Positions 8,509-16,333 of a stretch of DNA of 21,105 bases are shown here, piece after piece. The position numbers and the translations under genes are program-made. A model generated the notes under the pieces. That model worked only from the letters and a program-made list of their open reading frames with translations, was not told the origin of the DNA and did not search any database. Origin of the DNA: Marinilabiliaceae bacterium UBA5213 (GTDB lineage: Bacteria > Bacteroidota > Bacteroidia > Bacteroidales > Marinilabiliaceae); assembly GCA_002412555.1 (NCBI GenBank), contig DHVH01000069.1, positions 1 through 21,105 on the forward strand, given 5' to 3'. How positions within the stretch are numbered: the first letter of the stretch is position 1; the number at the start of each line of letters is the position of its first letter.

Positions 8509-8654
8509 ATTTCGGAAAAATTATCATTTAATAACGCTAATTCCATCAGATTGTCGCATATGTTTGGCGATGAATATTAAGGCTTCTGTTAAAATTATTT
8601 AATAAGTTTATACCTCATGAATGCGCTTGGATGTCGCATTATAAAAATAACAAG

Positions 8655-10004
8655 ATGGATCGACGAAAGTTTATTTCAAGTACAGGAGTAGCAGCCGGTG
8701 CCCTGTTGGTAAATTCTGCTGCTGCAATGCCCTCAGGCACAAAGTCTGCTAAAAGTAAAAAGCGAAAATTGGCCCTTGTTGGTACCGGTATCCGAGGAGT
8801 GACGATGTTTGGTAAGGATCTGGTGCGCGATTATGGTGAGTACATGGATTTGGTGGGTTTGTGCGATACCAATCCGGGACGTTTGAAGTTTGCAGATGGA
8901 TACATTGGTGCCGGTTGTCCTACTTTCACGGATTTAGAAAAGTTGATTAAGCAAACAAAACCTGAGGTTTTGATTGTAACTACCGAAGATCGTTACCACC
9001 ATGAAGTTATTATCAAGGGCATGGAAATGGGCTGTGACATCATAACCGAGAAACCATTGACCATTGATGAAGAAAAGGCTCAAGCCATACTGGATGCTGA
9101 AAAGCGGACGGGACGTAACATTATTGTCACTTTTAATTACCGTTATCCGCCCTACCGCGCAAAAATGAAAGAACTGCTGATGTCGGGTTTGGTGGGTGAC
9201 ATTAATACCGTGGATTTTCACTGGAACATTCACCACAGTCATTTAATGTACTATATGCAGCGTTGGCATGGTGAAAAGGACAGAGGAGGTTCTTTGTGGG
9301 TGCATAAATCGACCCACCATTTTGATATGGTCAACTGGTTTTTAAATTCAGAACCGCAACAGGTGTTTGCCTATGGTTCGCTGGATCGCTTTGGTAAAAA
9401 GGGCTCATTTAGGGGTGAAAACTGCCGCAATTGTGCTTTTACCAGCCAATGCCCTTATTACTGGGATATTAATAAGAATGAGTTTTTGAAAGCCCTTTAT
9501 GCCGATAACGAGCACCACGATGGCTATATCAGAGATAATTGCGTGTTCAGAGAGAACATTGATATTTATGAAAAGCATACAGCCGTTGTGAAATATATGA
9601 ACGGTACCCTATTGAATTATTCGCTGACCGGGGATACCGACTATGATGGTTACTGGATTGCTTTTAATGGCACCAAAGGTCGCCTCGAAGCCCGGATTGA
9701 AGGCTATCCCGGGAAGAGCTTTGCAGAAATGACCTTTACGCCGATTGACCGATATACCAAGGAAAAACCTACCATTTACAGGACAGAATATGCACGGGGT
9801 GGTCATTGGGGTGGAGATCCGTTGATGATGGATAAGTTGTTTAAAGATCCATCGATGCCTGATCCTTTGCACCAGCAGGCCAGTTTAAGAGATGGGGTAA
9901 TGTCTGTATTAACCGGTATTGCTGCCCGAAAAAGTATAGAGACCGGTGCCCCGGTGGATATCAAGGGCCTGACATCCCTGGTGCCCCGGCTGACGATTAT
10001 TTGA
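8655..10004 (+). CDS. Tat-exported Gfo/Idh/MocA family oxidoreductase
   Basis: A 449-residue NAD(P)-dependent oxidoreductase-fold protein. I choose the ATG at 8655, giving MDRRKFISSTGVAAGALLV, because it places the twin-arginine signal at the very N-terminus. An in-frame ATG at 8631 would add eight residues. Rossmann features are LALVGTGIRG (about 39-48), CDTNP (70-74) and the family EKP (132-134). The substrate domain contains DRGGSLWVHKSTHHFDMVNW (about 209-228), with His and Asp residues placed like the catalytic or substrate-binding residues of this superfamily, which includes GH109 NAD-dependent glycosidases. A Cys-x2-Cys-x5-Cys cluster (CRNCAFTSQC, about 257-266) occurs in a subset of the family and may bind metal. 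The likely site is the periplasm, with cofactor loaded before Tat export. The substrate, probably a sugar, cannot be read from sequence. It is followed by a strong AT-rich hairpin. Confidence 0.9.
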   Translation: MDRRKFISSTGVAAGALLVNSAAAMPSGTKSAKSKKRKLALVGTGIRGVTMFGKDLVRDYGEYMDLVGLCDTNPGRLKFADGYIGAGCPTFTDLEKLIKQTKPEVLIVTTEDRYHHEVIIKGMEMGCDIITEKPLTIDEEKAQAILDAEKRTGRNIIVTFNYRYPPYRAKMKELLMSGLVGDINTVDFHWNIHHSHLMYYMQRWHGEKDRGGSLWVHKSTHHFDMVNWFLNSEPQQVFAYGSLDRFGKKGSFRGENCRNCAFTSQCPYYWDINKNEFLKALYADNEHHDGYIRDNCVFRENIDIYEKHTAVVKYMNGTLLNYSLTGDTDYDGYWIAFNGTKGRLEARIEGYPGKSFAEMTFTPIDRYTKEKPTIYRTEYARGGHWGGDPLMMDKLFKDPSMPDPLHQQASLRDGVMSVLTGIAARKSIETGAPVDIKGLTSLVPRLTII

Positions 10005-10028
10005 AAGAATCAAAGGAAAAAAAAAGGA

Positions 10029-10069
10029 ATAGCATATAAAGAGTTTTCACTCTTTATATGCTATATTTG
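10029..10069 (+). terminator. AT-rich hairpin terminator overlapping a promoter -7 element
   Basis: A perfect 15-bp inverted repeat, ATAGCATATAAAGAG (10029-10043) with CTCTTTATATGCTAT (10050-10064), has a 6-base loop and lies 24 bases after the oxidoreductase stop codon. A short ATTTGT follows rather than a long T tract, so termination may be only partial. Confidence 0.6.
10062..10069 (+). promoter_or_regulatory. Bacteroidota -7 element for the DUF438 gene
   Basis: TATATTTG is an exact match to the TAnnTTTG -7 consensus, 58 bases before the ATG at 10128. No good -33 TTG stands at the expected distance, because that area is taken up by the hairpin. The element overlaps the hairpin's descending arm. 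Confidence 0.4.
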
Positions 10070-10127
10070 TATAGAGCCTGTCCAAATAGAGATCGGTGGT
10101 GCATGTACAATAATAAAATTGGGTAAT

Positions 10128-11357
10128 ATGAGTGAACTAATCAACAATTCGGAGAAGCGAAAAGAGATGCTTAAGCACATGATTTTGGAACTGCACAGCG
10201 GGCAGGCACCGGAACAGGTGAAAAAGCGACTGGCTGAACTTTTGCAATACATTCCTTATGACGATGTGGTGGAGGTGGAGCAAGCGCTCATAGCTGAAGG
10301 ATTACCAGTTGAGGAGGTGCTTAGGCTATGTGATGTGCACACGGATGTGCTGGAAGGGCGCATTGACAAGAGCGGAGCAGCGCCTGTGCCTGCAGGGCAT
10401 CCGGTTGATCTTTTTATGCTGGAAAACAGGGCTTTGGAAGCAGAAGCAGAAGAGTTGGCAAACATGTTCGATCAGATACCTGAGCTCAATCAAGAGGCGC
10501 TTCCAAAATGGCTGGTTGGGGTTCATGGTAAATTGAACAGCCTGATGGATGTGGATAAGCATTACCTTCGAAAAGAATATTTGTTGTTTCCCTTTCTTGA
10601 AACCCATGGGATTACTGGTCCCCCCAAAGTCATGTGGGGCAAGCACGATGAGACACGGGCATTTTTGAAAGCTGCCATTGAAGCTGTAAGTAACCATGAG
10701 GCACTTACCTTGGACGAGTTGCCACTGGTTGTAGAGGGTGCTGTGAAGCCTGCCGTAAAGGCGGTGCTGGACATGATCCTGAAAGAAGAAGAGATTTTAT
10801 TGCCCATGAGCATGGATACCCTGACCGATGAAGAGTGGTACCAGGTGGATCAGCAGACACCCGAGTATGGGTTTTGCTTGATTGACCCAGAGGTTGAATG
10901 GACACCTGAAAACGTGGAGACCAGTTCGGTTACTTACGGGGTGGATAACAGTATTCGTCTGCCAACCGGCGCCTTTAATGTGGATGAGCTGGCAGCCTTG
11001 TTTACCGTATTGCCCATTGACCTGACCTTTGTAGATAAGGATGACAAGGTGAAATTCTTTTCGCACGGTCCCAACCGCGTATTTGCACGAAACCGGGCCA
11101 TTCTTGGTCGCGATGTACGCATGTGTCATCCGCCGGGAAGTGTCCATATTGTAGACCAGATCGTCAACGATTTTAAATCAGGAAAGGAGAGCAGCGCAGC
11201 TTTTTGGATCCAATTTAAAGAACGATTCATCTATATCGAGTATTTTGCCATGCGCGGCAAGGAAGGTGAATATCTGGGAACAGTTGAGTTTACGCAGGAT
11301 TTAACCAAATTGCGACAACTAGAAGGGGAACAGCGCCTACTCAACTATTCTAAATAG
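10128..11357 (+). CDS. DUF438 - hemerythrin (HHE) - PAS domain protein
   Basis: A 409-residue cytoplasmic protein with three modules. DUF438 covers about residues 10-80. A hemerythrin-like HHE four-helix domain covers about 90-235, with probable di-iron ligands His91 (GHP), the HYLRKE motif (His145, Glu150), His173 (KHDE) and Glu221/222. A PAS domain covers about 283-400 and has the MCHPP motif (332-336) followed by IVDQIVNDFKSGK. Such proteins are thought to sense or handle oxygen, nitric oxide or redox state through the di-iron site, but the role is not established. An earlier TTG at 10119 would add three residues; the ATG at 10128 is preferred. The next gene, DUF1858-DUF2249, starts 10 bases after the stop and belongs to the same functional neighbourhood in many genomes. 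No kinase or output domain is attached, so signalling would need a partner. Confidence 0.9.
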   Translation: MSELINNSEKRKEMLKHMILELHSGQAPEQVKKRLAELLQYIPYDDVVEVEQALIAEGLPVEEVLRLCDVHTDVLEGRIDKSGAAPVPAGHPVDLFMLENRALEAEAEELANMFDQIPELNQEALPKWLVGVHGKLNSLMDVDKHYLRKEYLLFPFLETHGITGPPKVMWGKHDETRAFLKAAIEAVSNHEALTLDELPLVVEGAVKPAVKAVLDMILKEEEILLPMSMDTLTDEEWYQVDQQTPEYGFCLIDPEVEWTPENVETSSVTYGVDNSIRLPTGAFNVDELAALFTVLPIDLTFVDKDDKVKFFSHGPNRVFARNRAILGRDVRMCHPPGSVHIVDQIVNDFKSGKESSAAFWIQFKERFIYIEYFAMRGKEGEYLGTVEFTQDLTKLRQLEGEQRLLNYSK

Positions 11358-11366
11358 CCTGGAGAT

Positions 11367-11888
11367 ATGCAGATTACGCCAAAAACGAAAATTGGTGATT
11401 TGTTGGAAGTTTGGCCACAGTTGGAAGCGGTGTTGATTGAGCTATCACCTGCTTTTGAAAAGTTGAAGAACCCCATTTTGCGCAGGACCATCGGGAAAGT
11501 CGCCACCCTTCAGCAGGCTGCCTCCATTGGCCACGTAAAAGTGGAGGAGCTGGTGCTGCGCTTGCGGGAGGCTGTGGGTCAAGCAGGAGAGGTGGATGCA
11601 AGTGAAGGGGCCGACTATCTGGTGACTGTATTGCCCAATTGGTTCAATGAATGCCATGTGGTTCAGTTTTTTGATGCCACAGAGGTGATTAATCGGGGCG
11701 AGAGCCCCTTATCTGCCCTAATGGGGGAGGCCAGAAAATTGTCCGGTGATGAAATTCTAAAACTGAAGGCCCCTTTTGTGCCTGCGCCCCTTCTGGATAT
11801 GCTCAAAGAGCAGGGCTTTGAAGTGTTTTCACTTCAAAAAGAGGATGGGGTAACCAGCTATGTCAGGCGTGCTTTGCATACCGAGTGA
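11367..11888 (+). CDS. DUF1858 and DUF2249 domain protein
   Basis: A 173-residue protein. Residues about 3-68 match DUF1858: ITPKTKIGDLLEVWPQLEAVL, then TLQQAASIGHVKVEELVLRL. This N-terminal helical domain is also seen with hybrid-cluster and ScdA/Ric-type iron proteins. Residues about 98-168 match DUF2249: FFDATEVINRGESPLSALM, then FVPAPLLDMLKEQGFEVFSL, a TusA-like small alpha/beta fold. There is no signal peptide. It sits 9 bases after the DUF438-hemerythrin-PAS gene with a GGAG ribosome site (11361-11364), so the two are almost certainly cotranslated from one mRNA. Families of this type travel with nitrosative-stress and anaerobic redox genes, which suggests but does not prove such a role here. 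The DUF1858 part has no cysteine, so it does not itself bind an iron-sulfur cluster. Confidence 0.82.
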   Translation: MQITPKTKIGDLLEVWPQLEAVLIELSPAFEKLKNPILRRTIGKVATLQQAASIGHVKVEELVLRLREAVGQAGEVDASEGADYLVTVLPNWFNECHVVQFFDATEVINRGESPLSALMGEARKLSGDEILKLKAPFVPAPLLDMLKEQGFEVFSLQKEDGVTSYVRRALHTE

Positions 11889-11906
11889 GTCTTATTTTCT
11901 ATCAAA

Positions 11907-13061
11907 ATGGCCGCCGCACTTGGCGCCCTCATTCTTTTTCCTTTATTTGTAGGTATCATTTGCTACTTTAGGGATATGGATGTAATATGGATTGTTTTTG
12001 CTGTTTTGCTGGTCTTGACCGATGTGCTGCCATTAATCAGTGTGCAACATTGGACCTTTCGTGTGCTTGATTTTTTGCGTATTCAGTTGTGGGGCCTACA
12101 ATTGCTTGTTCTTGGAGTCAGTTTGCTTCCAGTCATTGAATTAGGGAACACGGAGTGGATACTCTTCGGCTTGTTGTTCCTATCCTTTCTGCATAACACC
12201 TGGCTCTTGCTGCCTTTTCTCCCCATCTATCCTTTTAAAAGATCCCGAAAACGCAGCATGGGTAAGGAGTCTGTTTCAGTCCTGGCGCTGAATGTTTATC
12301 AGTTCAATAAGCGTTATGAGGCTTTTGTGGCCTTGGTAAAGGAATACGACCCCGACATTGTGCTCACCATGGAGTCGAACAAAGATTGGGAGAAGGGGAT
12401 GGAAGAATTGGAAAGTATTTATCCGCACACTAAGAAGATCGCATTGGAAAATACTTATGGCATGCACTTTTATACCAGACTTGAGGTGAAATGCGTGACC
12501 GATCATTATTATACAGCCGACGATTTTCCGAGTATTGAGGCGGAGTTGGTAGGAAGGGATGGACAGCTCTTCACCTTCTGGGGGGTGCATCCACCACCGC
12601 CCAGTCCCACCGAAGAACCAACCTCCAAGGAACGCGACAGTGAATTGTTGACCATAGCCAAAAGGGTGCGGGAAAAGCAGGGGCCGGTGGTTGTTGCCGG
12701 AGATTTTAACAATGTGGCCTGGGCGCGCTCTTCTGTATTGTTTCGCAGGTTATCGCATTTGATCGACCCCCGTAAGGGCAGAGGGTTTACTTCAACTTTT
12801 CATGCACAACATCCTTATTTCCGTTTTCCGATCGATCTCTTTTTTCATTCCAAGGAGATATTTATTGACTCCTTTAAGCGGCTTCGCGATATAGGATCGG
12901 ATCACTTTCCGCTGTTTTGTCGCTTCTATTTTTATACGGGCATACAGCCCGAAAATAGAGGTGTAGAGAAAGCGGATGCAGATGAGCATGCAGAAGCACA
13001 GGCTATGATTGAGGAAGGACGACAAGTAAAGGCCGACCGTCCGCAGAAGGCAGAGGAGTAA
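11907..13061 (+). CDS. Membrane-anchored endonuclease/exonuclease/phosphatase (EEP) family protein
   Basis: A 384-residue protein. The first 110 residues contain three hydrophobic membrane segments (about 4-20, 26-44 and 58-105, the last possibly two helices), followed by a basic KRSRKR turn. The EEP catalytic domain covers about 121-345 with the expected metal and catalytic positions: LNVYQFN (Asn129), TMESN (Glu156), GVHPPPP (His228), GDFNN (Asp266, Asn268), PIDLFF (Asp310) and GSDHFP (Asp332-His333). The layout resembles the YafD-like group, whose substrate is uncertain (nucleic acid, phospholipid or phosphoinositide-like). The tail after 350 is charged and probably disordered. It begins 18 bases after the DUF1858-DUF2249 gene, so it may be the third gene of that operon, and it ends at a terminator shared with the convergent LolA-like gene. 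Whether the domain faces the cytoplasm or periplasm was not resolved. Confidence 0.88.
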   Translation: MAAALGALILFPLFVGIICYFRDMDVIWIVFAVLLVLTDVLPLISVQHWTFRVLDFLRIQLWGLQLLVLGVSLLPVIELGNTEWILFGLLFLSFLHNTWLLLPFLPIYPFKRSRKRSMGKESVSVLALNVYQFNKRYEAFVALVKEYDPDIVLTMESNKDWEKGMEELESIYPHTKKIALENTYGMHFYTRLEVKCVTDHYYTADDFPSIEAELVGRDGQLFTFWGVHPPPPSPTEEPTSKERDSELLTIAKRVREKQGPVVVAGDFNNVAWARSSVLFRRLSHLIDPRKGRGFTSTFHAQHPYFRFPIDLFFHSKEIFIDSFKRLRDIGSDHFPLFCRFYFYTGIQPENRGVEKADADEHAEAQAMIEEGRQVKADRPQKAEE

Positions 13062-13103
13062 AAGGCTTGAGCTAGTCCCGGGATTGTATTGCTATTGAAG
13101 CCC

Positions 13104-13135
13104 GCACTGAAGCCTAGCGCTTCAGTGCTGCTTTT
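13104..13135. terminator. Convergent terminator overlapping the end of the LolA-like gene
   Basis: A perfect 10-bp stem, GCACTGAAGC (13104-13113) with GCTTCAGTGC (13119-13128), has a 5-base loop CTAGC and is followed on the plus strand by TGCTTTT. It stops the EEP gene. On the minus strand the stem-loop includes the final codons of the LolA-like gene, with its TAG stop codon (13114-13116) in the loop. The minus-strand side lacks a clear U tract. Confidence 0.75.
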
Positions 13136-13851
13136 GAGAAGATGTATTCAGGTATTTCCGCGTTGAACCGGACATCGGTGATTTTGTATTCGGTGCCTTC
13201 TCCATCCTTCAATAGATCCTTGTAAACCATGGTTCTGGGAAACCAACGGCCTTCTATTTTTTCCACATCCCGCAGCTCAATGCGTTTGAGTAACTGCCCG
13301 CTTTTGGCATGCATTTCTTGCTTAAGCGGGATGAAGCGCTCTGCATCCACCCACATTTTGCTGGAATGGTAGGCCACATTGCTCACCTTGGCGTTCAATT
13401 CAATGAGGTAAACTTCGCGGTTGTCCAGTATTTCTTTCCCCAAAATCGTTGCTTCGTACGTTTCAGTCAGCGGCCGATCGTCCATCATGTCTTCATACGA
13501 CAGGTCGGATCCCATCACCGATTGGCGAAGCATGTGGCCAGCGATTTGAATGGTGCGGTCGGTCGATGGGGAATAAATCCATAGCTGATCTTCGAGTTTT
13601 AGCATTTTGGTGCCCTTGTCGCGGGCGGGCGACAAGTATTCCGTGAAGGATTGTTGCGTGCCCACGGCATAGGTTTTGGCAGTCATCGTGCGAGAGGAGC
13701 GGCGACCGTGAATGGTGATCGCCGTTTCCATGATGCGGTTGTCGGACGATAAGTTCTGGTCCACTTTTTGGATGATTTCATTGGCGGTGGGCTGTGCCTG
13801 GGTCAGGGCAGCAAGGCTAAGCATTGCGATGGCTAAAAGCGTGTATTTCAT
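13114..13851 (-). CDS. Secreted outer-membrane lipoprotein-sorting (LolA-like) protein
   Basis: A 245-residue protein with a Sec signal peptide MKYTLLAIAMLSLAALTQAQ, cleaved near residue 19. I set the start at 13851 because the longer reading frame to 13950 would bury this signal and overlap the upstream gene. The mature part fits the LolA_like/outer membrane lipoprotein-sorting family. It has ANEIIQKVDQNLSSDN at the start, RSSRTMTAKTYAV, KMLKLEDQLWIYSPSTDRTIQIAGHM (about 100-125), a MGSDLSYEDM motif (about 134-143) and a final FNAEIPEYIFSKAALKR. These proteins form an open half-barrel that carries lipids or lipoproteins across the periplasm. It lies 22 bases after the second permease gene, as last gene of the ABC operon. 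The real cargo is unknown, and this is not the canonical LolA. Confidence 0.87.
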   Translation of the reverse strand: MKYTLLAIAMLSLAALTQAQPTANEIIQKVDQNLSSDNRIMETAITIHGRRSSRTMTAKTYAVGTQQSFTEYLSPARDKGTKMLKLEDQLWIYSPSTDRTIQIAGHMLRQSVMGSDLSYEDMMDDRPLTETYEATILGKEILDNREVYLIELNAKVSNVAYHSSKMWVDAERFIPLKQEMHAKSGQLLKRIELRDVEKIEGRWFPRTMVYKDLLKDGEGTEYKITDVRFNAEIPEYIFSKAALKR

Positions 13852-13873
13852 TATTGTAATTTTAAGAAAAAAA

Positions 13874-15148
13874 TCAGGTTTCAAGTTCTTTAAAGAGTTG
13901 AGAAGTTTGTCGCCGATAAATACCAATGCCTGCCAGCATGGTTCCGGCAACGGTTGAAAGCAGCCCGGGAATAAAGCCCAGGTAGTAGCTTTCAGCTGTT
14001 ATTCTGGCCCGTATGGTTGAGGGCATCATTAAGGAAGCACCTTCCATCATACCGGATATGTTTAAGCCGTAAGTCTGTAACAGCCAGGCAAAAAGCAGTC
14101 CGAAAGCCGTGCCGATAATCGTGCCGATCATTCCAATAGCCATGGCTTCATAGATGAGGGTGATGAATACATGGTCTTTGGCTTCGCCCATGGCCAGTCG
14201 CACGCCAAACTCACCGTAGCGCCTCAAGCTGCCCAGTAATCCCGCATTCCATAACACCAAACCCATGGTAAGGACAAATATCAAGGAAATGTAAACCGAC
14301 CAGTATTTGGCCATGGAGACATACAATCCCATGCTGCCTTGCTGACTGAGGCTTTTCATGACGGGTGCAAATTCGTCATCGGCGTTAGCATGCTTTTGGT
14401 TAAAGCGCTCGGACATTGCAAGGGCGGTCGCATCGTTGTAATAACCTTCACTCTGAAAGCCGATGATTTCACCTGCAGCATCCTGCATATCCAGTGCGAA
14501 GCGGGCATCTTCCAAATCAACAAGGAGCGCTCCCCGGTCCAGTGCTTCAGACCCAAATGACAGGGTGCCGGCCACGGTGAAGTTATAAAAGGCCATGCTG
14601 CCATTCATAGTGGACCCAATGAGGGTAACCGTATCTCCGGGGTTAATGTGCATTTTTTGAGAAAACAATTCGCTGATGAGGGCTTCACCCGGTTGAGTAA
14701 GTCTTTGTCCACGTACCAGCACATGGTCAATGTTCAGTCGCTCTGCTTCCCGACTGTCCCCTGAGAGGAAATTCAGACCCAGTCCGAATACCGGTCCCTG
14801 CGACCGGGTTTCCCCCTGCTCATCGGGCACATCCAGCAATCCGCCAAAGCGGATGCGTGGCGCCCAGTCCACCGAGCCAAATTGAGAAGTGAGCTCTTCC
14901 AGCAACTGGTCCGTCTCCATCAGGGCCAGATCATTGGGCATCTGGTCCATGTTCTCGGCATAGGCTTTGGTCATTATTTTGACATGCCCGTTGGCGAAAT
15001 TGGCATTCATTTCAATGGTATCACCCATAAAGCCGGTGATGTAGGCGTGCATGAAGACCGTTAGCATAACGCCAATGGCCACCACTATAATGGGTAGCCG
15101 GCTTCGGCTTTTATCGCGAAGCAGTCCTTTTAATAAAAATCGTATCAT
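13874..15148 (-). CDS. FtsX/MacB-type ABC transporter permease (second)
   Basis: A 424-residue LolC/LolE/MacB-like permease. It starts MIRFLLKGLLRDKSRSRLP, the usual basic lead into the first membrane helix (about 18-38). A large periplasmic MacB-like domain follows (about 40-285), then three C-terminal helices (about 295-320, 345-375 and 390-415) with the FtsX-type motif RYGEFGVRLAMGEAKDHVF between them. I choose the ATG at 15148 because it overlaps the TGA stop of the preceding permease in an ATGA arrangement, which indicates translational coupling. The longer frame to 15337 would run deep into the upstream gene. It probably pairs with the other permease as a heterodimer driven by the LolD-like ATPase. 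Such pumps extract or push substrate at the periplasmic side rather than through the membrane. Confidence 0.92.
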   Translation of the reverse strand: MIRFLLKGLLRDKSRSRLPIIVVAIGVMLTVFMHAYITGFMGDTIEMNANFANGHVKIMTKAYAENMDQMPNDLALMETDQLLEELTSQFGSVDWAPRIRFGGLLDVPDEQGETRSQGPVFGLGLNFLSGDSREAERLNIDHVLVRGQRLTQPGEALISELFSQKMHINPGDTVTLIGSTMNGSMAFYNFTVAGTLSFGSEALDRGALLVDLEDARFALDMQDAAGEIIGFQSEGYYNDATALAMSERFNQKHANADDEFAPVMKSLSQQGSMGLYVSMAKYWSVYISLIFVLTMGLVLWNAGLLGSLRRYGEFGVRLAMGEAKDHVFITLIYEAMAIGMIGTIIGTAFGLLFAWLLQTYGLNISGMMEGASLMMPSTIRARITAESYYLGFIPGLLSTVAGTMLAGIGIYRRQTSQLFKELET

Positions 15149-16320
15149 TGTATTTTCCCCCTTAAAGCTTCTGTTGGATTCATTTTGGCAATTTTTCGCG
15201 ATGGCCAGTAGCTCACGATGGTGGTTATGAGCACTACCAGAAGTGTGGTAGAGACGACCAGTCCAAGACTGAAAACAGGATAGAGCGTCTGGGCAATGGG
15301 CACCCCAAATTCGCTGGTGTCGATGGGCATGGCCCACCCGTTTTTAGCCACCCACCATAGCAAGGGGGTACCATAGAGGGCGCCGACGAGAGCCGCCAGG
15401 ACTGAATGCAAGGCTCCTTCCACGGTGAATAGGCCAACCACCTGACCACGTGTGTAGCCTAGGGCAATGTAGGTGCCAATTTCTTTCTGGCGTTTAAAAA
15501 TGGACAAGACCTGGGTGTCGAAAATCGCCAACATGGCCAAGAGCAGCAAAATTAAATAAAGGATGCCTTGGCCCACCTCTTTAGTCTTGAGCATTTCATC
15601 AATGGAGGCCGTAAGGGTCTCCTTGGTTTTGAGGGTGAAACCCTCCACCGCCGGTCGTTCCTTTTTTTCATCCCTAAAGGTCAAAATGGTTGCCTGCCCG
15701 GACAAGGAAAGCATTTCCTGAAGCGTTTCAAGTGGCAGGTAAATTTGTCCTGCTTCCGCTGATGGTACATTGGATGAGAAAATATCCGTAATGAGAATGT
15801 CATGGGCATCAAAAGTGCCGTTGACATCGCGCCAGCGAATGGTCACATATTGGCCGATCTCCAATTTTAAGTTACGGGCCATCATGGCCCCGATGATGGC
15901 CGGGTAAGCATCGGTGACCGTATCCAGTCGGTGAGTCGGTAGTTTGAGCAGCGACTGCTTAGCGGGAATGCCTTTAATAAGAACGCTCTGCAAGCGACCC
16001 TGAGGGTAGATGCTGCCTTGCGTGATCAATAAAGGCACCATGTCGCCTGCGGCTAATTCGTCGGACAGTTGCGGTGGGATGGGGGCGTGACTGTCGCTCA
16101 GCGTGAAGGGATCGAAGGGGTCATAAAGTTGGTGCCAATATTGTCCGCCAGCAATTTCCCACTGGGTCATGTCTGTTTTGGCCTGCAAATCCCAGCCCGA
16201 CATAACCCCTTTCATAAACAGAATCACCACAAAGGAGAAGGACAGCACCAGGACATTGAGCCAGGTGCGCAAGCCTGCTCCCGTAAGGTTTCTGTAAGCC
16301 AGTTTTATTGCGATTTTCAT
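15145..16320 (-). CDS. FtsX/MacB-type ABC transporter permease (first)
   Basis: A 391-residue permease. It has the N-terminal AYRNLTGAGLRTWLNVLVLSFSF signature and first helix (about 15-37), and a periplasmic domain of about 210 residues. Three C-terminal helices follow (about 248-272, 295-320 and 345-368) with FKRQKEIGTYIALGYTRGQV, and it ends SRKIAKMNPTEALRGK, a classic FtsX/LolCE terminus. The start is 13 bases after the ATPase gene. The stop overlaps the start of the second permease by four bases. Two different permeases with one ATPase resembles LolCDE, but the pairing here with a LolA-like protein and an outer membrane barrel in one operon is not the standard Lol layout. Substrate unknown. 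Confidence 0.92.
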   Translation of the reverse strand: MKIAIKLAYRNLTGAGLRTWLNVLVLSFSFVVILFMKGVMSGWDLQAKTDMTQWEIAGGQYWHQLYDPFDPFTLSDSHAPIPPQLSDELAAGDMVPLLITQGSIYPQGRLQSVLIKGIPAKQSLLKLPTHRLDTVTDAYPAIIGAMMARNLKLEIGQYVTIRWRDVNGTFDAHDILITDIFSSNVPSAEAGQIYLPLETLQEMLSLSGQATILTFRDEKKERPAVEGFTLKTKETLTASIDEMLKTKEVGQGILYLILLLLAMLAIFDTQVLSIFKRQKEIGTYIALGYTRGQVVGLFTVEGALHSVLAALVGALYGTPLLWWVAKNGWAMPIDTSEFGVPIAQTLYPVFSLGLVVSTTLLVVLITTIVSYWPSRKIAKMNPTEALRGKIQ

Positions 16321-16333
16321 GATCGTTTCGTGT

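Noticed and set aside
8552..8639. Direct repeat TGTCGCAT (8552-8559 and 8632-8639) in the AlbA_2-oxidoreductase divergent region
   Set aside because: Eight bases at a distance of 80 is too short to distinguish from chance; no matching promoter geometry was found.
13852..13950. N-terminal extension of the LolA-like protein
   Set aside because: It would place a clear Sec signal peptide 33 residues inside the protein and overlap the permease gene.
15149..15337. N-terminal extension of the second permease
   Set aside because: It overlaps the coding end of the first permease in another frame and precedes the typical MIRFLLKGLLRDK permease start, which sits in an ATGA overlap.
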